A stretch of 58,901 bases of DNA from assembly GCF_004212635.1 (NCBI RefSeq), contig NZ_PSRT01000045.1, forward strand, positions 1 through 58,901. Reading direction: 5' to 3'. This document shows positions 40,892 to 49,521 of the stretch, one piece after another. Position numbers and translations under genes: made by a program. Positions within the stretch are counted from its first letter, which is position 1, and the number at the start of each line of letters is the position of its first letter. This DNA is from Bradyrhizobium genosp. SA-3 (lineage in GTDB: Bacteria > Pseudomonadota > Alphaproteobacteria > Rhizobiales > Xanthobacteraceae). The notes under the pieces were generated by a model that had not been told where the DNA came from, searched no databases, and was given only the letters and a program-made list of their open reading frames with translations.

Positions 40892-42400
40892 ATGAAGATG
40901 TTTCGCCTGGCCGCAACGGCCACCGCCTTCCTGCTGTCGGTCGTAACAGCGCAAGCCCAAACCACGCTGCGCATCGGTCTTGCCGAGGATCCCGACATCC
41001 TCGATCCCTCGATGGCGCGCACCTATGTCGGCCGCATCGTGTTCTCCGCGTTCTGCGACAAGCTGTTCGACATCGACGAGAAGCTCAACATCGTGCCGCA
41101 GCTCGCGCTGTCCAGCGAAACGGCCGACGACGGCAAGGCGCTCGTCATCAAGCTCCGCCCCGGCGTGAAATTCCACGACGGCGAGCCGTTCGATGCCGAG
41201 GCCGCAAAGTTCTCGCTGGAGCGCCACCTGACCTTCCCGGGCTCCTTCCGCAAGCCGGAGCTGGCCTCAGTCGACCACATCGATATCGTCGACCCCCTCA
41301 CAATCAAGCTTGTGCTGAAGTCGCCGTTCTCGCCATTGCTCGCGCAGCTCACCGATCGTGCCGGCATGATGATGTCGCCGAAGGCGGCGAAGGAAGCCGG
41401 CGACAAATTCGGCCTGCGTCCGGTCTGCGCCGGCCCCTACAAATTCGTCGAGCGCGTGCAGCAGGACCGCATCGTATTCGAGAAGTTTTCCGACTACTGG
41501 AACAAGGACAACGTCTTCATCGACCGTATCGTATTCCAACCGATCGTCGACGCCACGGTGCGGCTCGCCAACTTGAAATCCGGCGGGCTCGACCTGATCG
41601 AGCGCGTGCTCGCCACCGACCTCAAGGAGGTCCGCGGGGATTCACGGCTGAAGGTCGCGACCGCCATCGAGCTGGGCTATCAGGGGGTCACCCTCAACAT
41701 CGGCAAGGACAAGGCCAAGGGGCCGCTCAGCCAGTCCGCCAAGGTGCGACAGGCGCTCGATCTCGCCATCGACCGCGAGGCGATCAACCAGGTCGTGTTC
41801 AACGGCGAGTTCCAGGTTGGCAATCAATGGGTCAATCCTGATCATCCCTATTATCAGAAATCCCTTACGGTCCGTCCCCGCAACGTCGAGAAAGCCAAGG
41901 CGCTGCTGAAGGAAGCCGGCGGGACGCCGCCAGTCAGCGTCGACTTCCTGGTGCCAAAGGGCGCGGAGACGGAGACGCCGGCGCAGGTGATCCAGTCGAT
42001 GGCGGCCGAAGCCGGCTTCGACATGAAGATCCGCCTCACCGAATTCGCGACCGGACTGAAGCAGGCCGAGGCCGGAGACTACCAGGCCTACATGCTCGCC
42101 TGGAGCGGCCGCGTCGATCCCGACGGCAACACCTACGTCTTCCTGCACAGCGGCGCGCCGCAGAACTACGGCGCGTGGAACAATGCACAGGCCGACAAGG
42201 CGCTGGAGGATGCGCGAGCGGTGACCGATCCCGCCAAGCGCAAAGGCAGTTACGAAGCTCTGGCGAAACTGGTCCAGGAGGAAGAGCCCCTCCTTTACCT
42301 CTACCATCGCCGCATCATCATCGCGCACACGACCAAGCTCGAAGGTTACAGGCAGATGCCCGACGGCCTCGTGCGCGTGGTCGGTCTCAAGCTGAAGTGA
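40892..42400 (+). CDS. Peptide ABC transporter 2, periplasmic binding protein
   Basis: 502 aa from the ATG at 40892. Signal peptide MKMFRLAATATAFLLSVVTA with cleavage near AQA-QT. SBP_bac_5 fold: TLRIGLAEDPDILDPSMA, KLRPGVKFHDGEPFDAEA, CAGPYKFVERVQQDRIVF, SAKVRQALDLAIDREAINQ. Differs strongly from the binding protein at 30344, so the two systems probably prefer different peptides. Placed between ATPases and permeases. Confidence 0.94.
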   Translation: MKMFRLAATATAFLLSVVTAQAQTTLRIGLAEDPDILDPSMARTYVGRIVFSAFCDKLFDIDEKLNIVPQLALSSETADDGKALVIKLRPGVKFHDGEPFDAEAAKFSLERHLTFPGSFRKPELASVDHIDIVDPLTIKLVLKSPFSPLLAQLTDRAGMMMSPKAAKEAGDKFGLRPVCAGPYKFVERVQQDRIVFEKFSDYWNKDNVFIDRIVFQPIVDATVRLANLKSGGLDLIERVLATDLKEVRGDSRLKVATAIELGYQGVTLNIGKDKAKGPLSQSAKVRQALDLAIDREAINQVVFNGEFQVGNQWVNPDHPYYQKSLTVRPRNVEKAKALLKEAGGTPPVSVDFLVPKGAETETPAQVIQSMAAEAGFDMKIRLTEFATGLKQAEAGDYQAYMLAWSGRVDPDGNTYVFLHSGAPQNYGAWNNAQADKALEDARAVTDPAKRKGSYEALAKLVQEEEPLLYLYHRRIIIAHTTKLEGYRQMPDGLVRVVGLKLK

Positions 42401-42410
42401 CGCCGAAGGG

Positions 42411-43352
42411 ATGCTGAACTTCCTCGCCCGCCGCCTTGTGCAGATCGTGCCGACGCTGTTCTTCGTGTCGGTGCTGATCTTCTCGCTGCAACAATTGCTG
42501 CCGGGCGATCCCGCGCTGGTGATGGCGGGCGAAGAGCGCGATCCTGCGGTGATCGAGCAGATCCGGCATCAGTACCGGCTCGATCAGCCGGTTCCCGTGC
42601 AGTATGCCTACTGGATCAAGGGCGTCCTGTCGGGCGACTTTGGCGAGTCGCTGCGCAACAAGATGCCGGTGCGCGAGCTGATCGCACAGAAGCTGCCGGT
42701 GACGCTGCAGCTCGGCTCGATGGCGATCCTGATCGCGTTCTGCATCGGCATTCCCGCCGGCATCGTCGCGGCCGTGAAGAAAGGCACCGCCTGGGACTAC
42801 GGCGCCAATTTCTTCGCGCTGTGGGGTATCTCCACGCCGAATTTCTGGCTCGGCATCATGTTGATCTTCCTGTTCTCGATCGAGCTCGGCTGGCTGCCGG
42901 CCTCGGGCTATGTGCCGCTCACCGAAAACTGGCGCGCGAGTCTGGCGGCCACCATCATGCCCGCCTTCGTGCTCGGCAATGCGATTGCCGCGATCCTGAT
43001 GCGGCATACCCGCAGCGCCATGCTCCAGGTGCTGGAGAGCGACTATGTCCGCACGGCGCGCGCCAAGGGACTGTCGGAACGCTCGGTCATCCTCAAGCAC
43101 GCGATGCGCAACGCGCTGACGCCTATCATCACGCTCGGCGCGCTCGAGCTCGGCACGCTGCTGTCGGGCGCGGTGCTGACCGAGCAGATCTTCTCCATCC
43201 CCGGCTTCGGCAAGCTGATCGTGGATGCCGTGTTCAACCGCGACTATGCGGTCGTGCAGGGCGTGGTGCTGGTGACGGCCACGGTCTACATCACGCTGAA
43301 TCTCGTTGCGGACGTCGCTTATATCCTCGTCAATCCGCGGCTACGGGGCTAG
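42411..43352 (+). CDS. Peptide ABC transporter 2, permease (DppB-like)
   Basis: 313 aa. Six-helix permease: LNFLARRLVQIVPTLFFVSV at the start, LLPGDPALVMAGEE (the DppB periplasmic signature), EAA loop LESDYVRTARAKGLSERSV, GAVLTEQIFSIPGFGKLIVD near the end. Ten bases after the binding-protein gene and 4 bases before the next permease. Confidence 0.94.
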   Translation: MLNFLARRLVQIVPTLFFVSVLIFSLQQLLPGDPALVMAGEERDPAVIEQIRHQYRLDQPVPVQYAYWIKGVLSGDFGESLRNKMPVRELIAQKLPVTLQLGSMAILIAFCIGIPAGIVAAVKKGTAWDYGANFFALWGISTPNFWLGIMLIFLFSIELGWLPASGYVPLTENWRASLAATIMPAFVLGNAIAAILMRHTRSAMLQVLESDYVRTARAKGLSERSVILKHAMRNALTPIITLGALELGTLLSGAVLTEQIFSIPGFGKLIVDAVFNRDYAVVQGVVLVTATVYITLNLVADVAYILVNPRLRG

Positions 43353-43356
43353 TGCC

Positions 43357-44241
43357 ATGACCGACACAGCGCTCGCCAGTTCCGTCACGCAAGCTCACGA
43401 GCCGGACAGCCCGGCACGCCGCGCGCGGCGGCGTCTGTTCAAGCGCAAGGCCGCTGTGTTTGGCCTCATCGTGATCATCGCGTTCATCCTTCTTGCGGTG
43501 CTTGCACCGATCGTCGTTCCCTACGATCCCGTCGCGACGAGCTGGAGCCTGGTGCGCAAGCCGCCGACCGCCGCGCACTGGTTCGGCACCGACGAGCTCG
43601 GCCGCGACATCCTGAGCCGCGTGATCTACGGCGCGCGAGCCTCGCTGCTCGCTGGCTTGATCTCGGTCGCCATCGCGCTCAGCATTGGCCTGCCGCTGGG
43701 CCTCGTCGCCGGCTATCGCGGCGGCTTCACCGATGCGCTGATCAGCCGGATCACCGACGCAATGCTCGCCTGCCCGTTCCTGATCCTGGCGATTGCGCTG
43801 GCGGCATTCCTCGGTCCGAGCCTCGGCAATGCCATGATCGCGATCGGCATCTCGGCAACGCCGATCTTCATCCGCCTGACCCGCGGCCAAGTGCTCAGCG
43901 TCAAGGCCGAAGACTATGTCGAGGCTGCGCGCGCGCTCGGCAATCCGCCGTGGCGCATCGCGTTCTCGCATATCCTGCCGAACATCCTGCCGGCACTGCT
44001 GGTGCAGGCGACGCTATCGATCGCCGCCGCGATCATCGCCGAAGCCGCCTTGTCCTTCCTCGGCCTCGGCCAGCAGCCGCCGGCACCGTCATGGGGCAGC
44101 ATGCTCAATGCCGCACAGCGCTTCCTGACCCAGGCGCCCTGGATGGCGATCTGGCCGGGGCTCGCGATCTTCCTGGTGGTGCTGTCGCTGAACCTGCTCG
44201 GCGACGGCCTGCGCGACGCACTCGACCCGCGCCAGCGCTGA
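43357..44241 (+). CDS. Peptide ABC transporter 2, permease (DppC-like)
   Basis: 294 aa from the ATG at 43357; the frame is open further into the preceding gene. First helix AAVFGLIVIIAFILLAVLAP, HWFGTDELGRDILSRVIYG, EAA loop DYVEAARALGNPPWRIAFSH, LLGDGLRDALDPRQR at the end. Closes the second transporter. A repeat (44273-44396) follows instead of a clear terminator. Confidence 0.94.
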   Translation: MTDTALASSVTQAHEPDSPARRARRRLFKRKAAVFGLIVIIAFILLAVLAPIVVPYDPVATSWSLVRKPPTAAHWFGTDELGRDILSRVIYGARASLLAGLISVAIALSIGLPLGLVAGYRGGFTDALISRITDAMLACPFLILAIALAAFLGPSLGNAMIAIGISATPIFIRLTRGQVLSVKAEDYVEAARALGNPPWRIAFSHILPNILPALLVQATLSIAAAIIAEAALSFLGLGQQPPAPSWGSMLNAAQRFLTQAPWMAIWPGLAIFLVVLSLNLLGDGLRDALDPRQR

Positions 44242-44272
44242 AGCGACGGAAAAAAGCTGACGGCGAGGTTCG

Positions 44273-44396
44273 TTCACCTCTCCCGGAGGGAGAGGTCGAA
44301 TTGCGAAGCAATTCGGGTGAGGGGATCAGCTCCATCGAGGGAACATAACCCCTCACCCGGCGCTACGCGCCGACCTCTCCCCTTGGGAGAGGTGAA
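44273..44396. repeat. Intergenic repeat family B, copy 3
   Basis: Starts TCACCTCTCCC and ends GGGAGAGGTGA, with GGGTGAGGGG facing CCCCTCACCC inside and small hairpins AATTGCGAAGCAATT and GGCGCTACGCGCC. It lies between the convergent ends of the transporter operon and the signalling operon and may help end both transcripts. Confidence 0.75.
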
Positions 44397-44413
44397 GATC
44401 GACCGTCGACGTA

Positions 44414-45160
44414 TCAAATCACCACCTCGCGCATCACGCGGCGGCAATCCATCTCATATTCGAGATCGACCACGGGAGGCCGGGCGAAATGCCAGGTCAG
44501 GCCGGAGCGCAGCGCGCCGCGACGGACCAGCTCGTCGACCAGCGCGTGGTGGAAGTCGTGCACCGAATAGGCCTGCACGCCGGTGGTGTCCTTCCAGCCG
44601 AAGCCGAAGGCCGCCATGCGGTTCTCCATCTGCGAGGTCGTGGTGAAGCGCACCTTCTCCCGCAGCCCTTCCGGGCTGAGATCGCGGTAGCGCACCGTGC
44701 GCTCGACATAGGTGCCGCTGCCCTCGCGTGCCTCGGCGCCGCCGGCGATCACGAAGCTCGGCGCTTTCGCCGTCGTCGGGCGCGTGAAGGAGAACGCATA
44801 AAATGACGGCTCGGAGGGCGGATCGATCTCGGGACAGACATTGCTGCGTGCCACTGGATTGGTGGTGCCGTCGAAGATGCCCCATTCCGATAGCGTCTTC
44901 ACATAGTGCAGGTTGAACGCCCGAAAGCCTTCCTCGCTGAAAGCCGCCGGCGAGCGCAATTCGCAGGCACAGAATGCCGTCAGCGGCCGCCCTGCTTCCT
45001 GGATGAACTTTGCAGCCAGCGCAAATCCTTCCGCAAGCGGCACCAGGCGGTCGAACCGGACGCGCTCGATCTCGTAGCCGTCATCTGCAGCAGCGCCCGC
45101 CGAATACTGAAACACGGACGGAATGAAACGATAATTGCCGGCAGAGAACTCACGAATCAT
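44414..45160 (-). CDS. Conserved protein, possibly CnbZ-like
   Basis: 248 aa, no membrane segment. Opening REFSAGNYRFIPSVFQYSAG, CACELRSPAAFSEEGFRAFN, GTTNPVARSNVCPEIDPPSE and SGTYVERTVRYRDLSPEGLR look like a coherent conserved family. I have a weak memory that relatives are labelled 2-amino-5-chloromuconate deaminase (CnbZ), which I cannot confirm. RBS AGGAG overlaps the stop of the cyclase gene, so it is the last gene of the signalling operon. A metabolic enzyme behind a two-component cyclase would be odd. Confidence 0.6.
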   Translation of the reverse strand: MIREFSAGNYRFIPSVFQYSAGAAADDGYEIERVRFDRLVPLAEGFALAAKFIQEAGRPLTAFCACELRSPAAFSEEGFRAFNLHYVKTLSEWGIFDGTTNPVARSNVCPEIDPPSEPSFYAFSFTRPTTAKAPSFVIAGGAEAREGSGTYVERTVRYRDLSPEGLREKVRFTTTSQMENRMAAFGFGWKDTTGVQAYSVHDFHHALVDELVRRGALRSGLTWHFARPPVVDLEYEMDCRRVMREVVI

Positions 45161-45169
45161 GACGGACTC

Positions 45170-46420
45170 CTATTCCAGTTGCATGCGAATGCCCTTGGCG
45201 CCGTTGAGCAGGCGCTTCAGGTGAAAGCCGGCCAGGGGATCATCGGCGTGCATGCCGACCAGCGCGGCAAAGGCCGGCATGGCGGCGGCGTCGCCGGCCT
45301 CCATCTTGGCAAAAGCCTCGGAATATAGCGCCGTCTCCGGCGCTTCGAATTTGGCCTGCGGCAGCGGTTCGAATGCGCGCAGCGGCTCGCTGCGTCCGCG
45401 CAGCATCAGCTCGCCTATGGGGCGGCCTTGAAAATTTTCGGCCGACTTGGCGACGCTGGCGCTGACGCAAATGCGCGTTCCCAGATGCTTGTTGGCAGCC
45501 TCCAGCCGCGCCGCGATATTGATGGTGTCGCCGTAGGCGGTGTAGTCGAAGAAGCGATTGCCGCCGAAATTGCCGACCAGCGCCGGGCCCGCATGCACGC
45601 CGATCCGCGTGGTCCCGAAATTCACGCCTCTTCCCCGCCAACGCGCCGAGAAGTCCTCCGCCCAGGCGTCGAGATCATGGGCGCAGGCGACCGCGCGCGT
45701 CGCATAATCCGGCTGGTCCCCCGGCGCGTTGAAGAGCACCTGGATCGCATCGCCGATGATTTTCGTGACCGTCCCCTCATGCGCGAAGACGATCTCGGTC
45801 ATGCCGCCGACATATTCATTGAGGAGCTCGCCGAGCATCTGGGGCGCCGCGCTCTCCACCAGCGACGTGAAGCCGGTGATGTCGGTGAAGATGGTCGCGA
45901 CCTCGCGCCACTGCACCTCCATGCCGTCGCCGGCGACATCCGCCGCCAGGCGTCTGGCGATCTCCGGCGAGAAGAACCGCGACAGCGAGGCGTGGGCGCG
46001 CTCGGCCTCCATCTGGCGCCGCCGCACCTCGCGCAGCATCTCGACATGGCGAATGGTTTTATCGATCGTGGCTTCCAGATCGGCGAAATCGATCGGCTTG
46101 GTCAAGAAGTCGAACGCACCGCGGTTCATGGCGGTGCGGATGTTGCTCATGTCGCCATAGGCGGAGACGATGATGGTCGACTTCTTGTCCTCGGCCTCCT
46201 GGAGCTTCGCGAGCAGCGACAGTCCGTCCATCCTCGGCATGTTGATGTCGGAGACCACCATGTCGACATGCGGATTCTGCTCGAGCGATTGCAGCGCCTC
46301 GAGGCCGTCGCGCGCGAACATGATGTCGATGAGCCCCTCCCGGATCTGCCTGCGGAATTTTTGCAGGATCAGCGCCTCGAGGTCCGGCTCGTCATCGACG
46401 AAGAGGATGGTCGCAGTCAT
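45170..46420 (-). CDS. Response regulator with class III adenylate cyclase domain
   Basis: 416 aa. Residues 1-125 are a receiver domain (VDDEP, phospho-acceptor Asp58 in [10 protein letters not shown], Lys in LTKPID). A helical linker leads to a class III cyclase: metal Asp in [13 protein letters not shown] and [13 protein letters not shown], where the Lys of TKIIGD fits adenine recognition, and [15 protein letters not shown] carries the transition-state Asn and Arg. Thr occupies the second purine-specifying position, as in class IIIb adenylate cyclases. So cAMP is the likely product. Starts inside the stop of the upstream regulator (ATGA). Confidence 0.92.
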   Translation of the reverse strand: MTATILFVDDEPDLEALILQKFRRQIREGLIDIMFARDGLEALQSLEQNPHVDMVVSDINMPRMDGLSLLAKLQEAEDKKSTIIVSAYGDMSNIRTAMNRGAFDFLTKPIDFADLEATIDKTIRHVEMLREVRRRQMEAERAHASLSRFFSPEIARRLAADVAGDGMEVQWREVATIFTDITGFTSLVESAAPQMLGELLNEYVGGMTEIVFAHEGTVTKIIGDAIQVLFNAPGDQPDYATRAVACAHDLDAWAEDFSARWRGRGVNFGTTRIGVHAGPALVGNFGGNRFFDYTAYGDTINIAARLEAANKHLGTRICVSASVAKSAENFQGRPIGELMLRGRSEPLRAFEPLPQAKFEAPETALYSEAFAKMEAGDAAAMPAFAALVGMHADDPLAGFHLKRLLNGAKGIRMQLE

Positions 46421-46806
46421 GCAGCTTGCTCGAGCCTCGTGTCGATCTCCTGCCGCAGCAGCGCAAAGTCGATCGGCTTGGTCAGGAGCCCGACGGCGCC
46501 GCGCTCGATCGCTTTCCGGCGCGTCTCCGCGTCGCCATAGGCCGTGATCATGATGACGGGAACGTCCGGATGCGCGGCACGCACCTTCGGCAACATGTCG
46601 AGCCCGCTCATGCCGGGCATGTTGATGTCCGAGAGAATCAGGATCAGCGAGGGATCGCGAACCTCGGCGGCGCGCTTGAGCGCATCGGGCGCAGAGGACG
46701 CAAATTCCATCTGAAAGCGTCCCGCGCGCAGCTCGCGCCGGAATTGCTGCCGGAACAGCGCCTCGACGTCGGGCTCGTCATCGACGACCAGGATGTAAAC
46801 GTTCAA
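46417..46806 (-). CDS. Single-domain response regulator
   Basis: 129 aa, receiver domain only: [20 protein letters not shown], phospho-acceptor Asp60 in [17 protein letters not shown] and LLTKPID. Closely related in sequence to the receiver of the neighbouring cyclase, suggesting duplication. Overlaps both neighbours by 4 nt. It may act as a phosphate sink or as a shuttle between the kinase and the cyclase. Confidence 0.93.
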   Translation of the reverse strand: MNVYILVVDDEPDVEALFRQQFRRELRAGRFQMEFASSAPDALKRAAEVRDPSLILILSDINMPGMSGLDMLPKVRAAHPDVPVIMITAYGDAETRRKAIERGAVGLLTKPIDFALLRQEIDTRLEQAA

Positions 46807-49385
46807 GTCTTGTCTCCAGTAGTTTCGCCTGCCGCCATCGTGCGCGGCAGCGTGATGGTGAATTCGGTGAATACACCGGGCTCGGTGTTCACGTCGATCG
46901 TGCCGCCGTGCTGCTTCACGACGATGTCGTGGCTCATGGAAAGGCCGAGCCCGGTGCCTTCGCCGGCTGGCTTGGTGGTGAAGAAGGGATTGAACATCTT
47001 CTGCTTCACCTCGGGCGGAATCCCGGTGCCGTTGTCGCGGATCCGGATTTCGACTCTATCGCCGAGGTTCTTCGTTGCCGTGCGCAAGGTCGGCTCGAAG
47101 GCCTCGCCCGCGCTCTCCTTGCGCTTGGCAGTGGCATAGAAGCCGTTGGAGATCAGGTTGAGGAAGACGCGCGTGATCTCCTGCGGATAGATATCGACCA
47201 TACCGGCGGCCGGATCGAGCTCGCGCTGGAGCGTGACGTTGAAGGCCGGTCTTTCGGCGCGCGCGCCGTGGTAGGCCAGATTGAGGCTCTCCTCCACGAC
47301 TGCATTGATGTCGACGGCGCGATGCTCGCCGGAGCCCTCGCGCGAATGCAGCAGCATATTCCTGACGATGGAATCGGCGCGTTTGCCGTGCTGCACCACC
47401 TTCTCGAGATTGCCCCTGAGCATGCCGGTCAGTTCGTCGACCTCCTCCTTCGTCTTGCCATCGAGCGCGGCCGACCGCAGGGTCTCCTTGAGCTCGTCGA
47501 TCAGCTCCGTCGACACCGCGGAGAAGTTGTTGACGAAATTGAGCGGGTTCTTGATCTCGTGGGCGATGCCCGCCGTGAGCTGGCCGAGGGACGCGAGCTT
47601 CTCGGTCTGGATCAGGCGATCCTGGGCGGCGCGCAGGTCGTCGAGCGACTGCGACAACTCTCTGGTACGTTCCTGGACTTCCTCGAACAATCGGACATTC
47701 TCGATCGCGATAAGGGCCTGGTCTGCGAAGGTCGTGGCGAGTTCGATCTGCTTCGCGCTAAACGGCCGCACCTCGTGTCGTGTCAGAACGAACACCCCGA
47801 TCGGCGTCCCCTCTCGAAGCAGGGGTACACCCAGCATCGTACGCACGTTGGCGCGCCTTCGGGCGGACGAGGGCGCATATTCCGGGTCGGCCTGCACATC
47901 CGGGACATGAACCGTCTTGCCATCGAGCAGCGTGCGGCCGACCACACTTCCCCGTTCAGGTACGGACGCGAATGTCCGAAGCTTGTTTTCCTGCTCCGCG
48001 TCAAGCCCGCAGCTTGCCGCCAAATAGAAAACGCCATCGCTGGGCCGGAAGATCGTCCCCTCGTCCGCGTCACACAAGCGAGCTGCCGAGCCAACAAGCG
48101 TGTTCAGCACGGCTTGCAGGTCGAACGCCGAACGGCTGATGACTTTCAACACGTCGGCGGTCGCAGTCTGCTGCTGCAGGGACGCGCTCAATTCCGCTGT
48201 GCGCCGTTCGACCTTGTTCTCGAGGTCGGCATAGGATTCCTGCAAGCGCGCGCCCATCTCGTTGAACTGGTTGGCGAGACCTTCGAGTTCGTCGCCGGTT
48301 TTGATCGAGATGCGCTGGGAGAAGTCGCCGCCGCCGATCCGCTCGGCGCCGCTGCGCAGCGCCTGGATCGGTCCGACCATGCGGCGCGCGAGAAAGATCC
48401 CCGCAAGCACCGCGAAGATCGAAGCCGCCAGCAGCACGATCGCGAGCCGCTGCAACGAGGCATAAAGCGCGGCATAGGCCTCCTCGACAGGAAGCTCTAC
48501 GAACATGGTCCAGCCCAGCGGCGCGATAGGGGCCGATGCGGTCAACACCTTCTGCCCCTGGATATTGCGCGCTTCGGGAAGCGCTTCGGAGGTGGTGCCA
48601 CTGCCGGCCTGCGCGGCGCGCACTTGCGCGAGACCAGACATGTCGGTGTTGCGTAGGACCAGGCTGATATCGGGATGCGCGATCAGGCGCCCTTCCGGTC
48701 CGACCACATAGGCATGCCCGTGCTCGCCGACCTTGATTTGCGAGACCACGTCCCAGATCAGCTTGAGGTTGACCTCGGCGATGCTGACGCCGGCATCCTT
48801 GCGCGGACCGGCCAGCGCCAGCGTCATGTAGGGCTCGGACTCCCGGCGGAAATAGACGGCTCCGTAATAGACCTTGTGCGCGACCGCTTCGGTGAATTTC
48901 GGATCGCTCGATAGGTCGATCCCGCTGTCGACAGAGTTCATCGCCAGTCGCGAGACCCGCAACCGCTCCCTGCCGGTCGAATCCACCTGGGCGAGCTCGG
49001 TGACGGCAGGCACTTGGCGCAGCAGCCGCAGCGCGTCGAAGCGGCGCTGCTCGATCGAGCCCCCAGACCAGGGCAGTTGCGTGGTCCAGCCGAGCTGGCT
49101 CTCGATCTCCTTGACGAACTGGCCGATCTTGGCCGCGGCCGCCTCGGCCTGCTCGTGCTGGACCCGGATCAGCGAGGCCTTGTGCTCACGATAATAGAAG
49201 AAGACCTCGAACAGGCCGTTGGCGAGCAGCGCGACGGCGACCACTGCCACGAACAGCGCGACATATTTGGTGAACAGCCGGGTCCTGATCCCGCGGCCCA
49301 CCGCTTCGCCGGACGCGCCCTCCCCCGGCGCCGCGCTCGGCAGCGTCCTGGCTTGCGGGGTGTCGGGATGGAGGGAAAGGCTCAT
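46803..49385 (-). CDS. Sensor histidine kinase (Cache-HAMP-GAF-HisKA-HATPase)
   Basis: 860 aa. Membrane helix at about 38-62 (YVALFVAVVAVALLANGLF), a periplasmic dCache-like sensor (SRLAMNSVDSGIDLSSDPKF; YVVGPEGRLIAHPDIS), second helix near 315-335, HAMP, a coiled coil, a GAF domain (ARLCDADEGTIFRPSDGVFY), then HisKA with His609 in LTAGIAHEIKNPLNFV and the ATPase with RDNGTGIPPEVKQKMF and GTGLGLSMSHDIV. Senses an external small molecule and an internal one; ligands unknown. First gene of the operon with the two regulators. Confidence 0.94.
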   Translation of the reverse strand: MSLSLHPDTPQARTLPSAAPGEGASGEAVGRGIRTRLFTKYVALFVAVVAVALLANGLFEVFFYYREHKASLIRVQHEQAEAAAAKIGQFVKEIESQLGWTTQLPWSGGSIEQRRFDALRLLRQVPAVTELAQVDSTGRERLRVSRLAMNSVDSGIDLSSDPKFTEAVAHKVYYGAVYFRRESEPYMTLALAGPRKDAGVSIAEVNLKLIWDVVSQIKVGEHGHAYVVGPEGRLIAHPDISLVLRNTDMSGLAQVRAAQAGSGTTSEALPEARNIQGQKVLTASAPIAPLGWTMFVELPVEEAYAALYASLQRLAIVLLAASIFAVLAGIFLARRMVGPIQALRSGAERIGGGDFSQRISIKTGDELEGLANQFNEMGARLQESYADLENKVERRTAELSASLQQQTATADVLKVISRSAFDLQAVLNTLVGSAARLCDADEGTIFRPSDGVFYLAASCGLDAEQENKLRTFASVPERGSVVGRTLLDGKTVHVPDVQADPEYAPSSARRRANVRTMLGVPLLREGTPIGVFVLTRHEVRPFSAKQIELATTFADQALIAIENVRLFEEVQERTRELSQSLDDLRAAQDRLIQTEKLASLGQLTAGIAHEIKNPLNFVNNFSAVSTELIDELKETLRSAALDGKTKEEVDELTGMLRGNLEKVVQHGKRADSIVRNMLLHSREGSGEHRAVDINAVVEESLNLAYHGARAERPAFNVTLQRELDPAAGMVDIYPQEITRVFLNLISNGFYATAKRKESAGEAFEPTLRTATKNLGDRVEIRIRDNGTGIPPEVKQKMFNPFFTTKPAGEGTGLGLSMSHDIVVKQHGGTIDVNTEPGVFTEFTITLPRTMAAGETTGDKT

Positions 49386-49457
49386 CCCTCGGAACCTAGC
49401 AAGAAGACCGGACCTTGTCTCTCGCTAGCGCGGGATAGAGCAGCCGTATCGGCGCGG

Positions 49458-49498
49458 GAAAACGAAAAGGGGCGGCAACGGGTTGGCCGCTGCCGCCC
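49458..49498 (-). terminator. Rho-independent terminator after the RND pump gene
   Basis: Read on the minus strand: GGGCGGCA (49498-49491), 13-base loop, TGCCGCCC (49477-49470), then CTTTTCGTTTTC. It begins about 23 bases after the pump's stop codon and separates it from the kinase operon. Confidence 0.85.
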
Positions 49499-49521
49499 TT
49501 GAACTTGCTTGCCTGGCGGCC

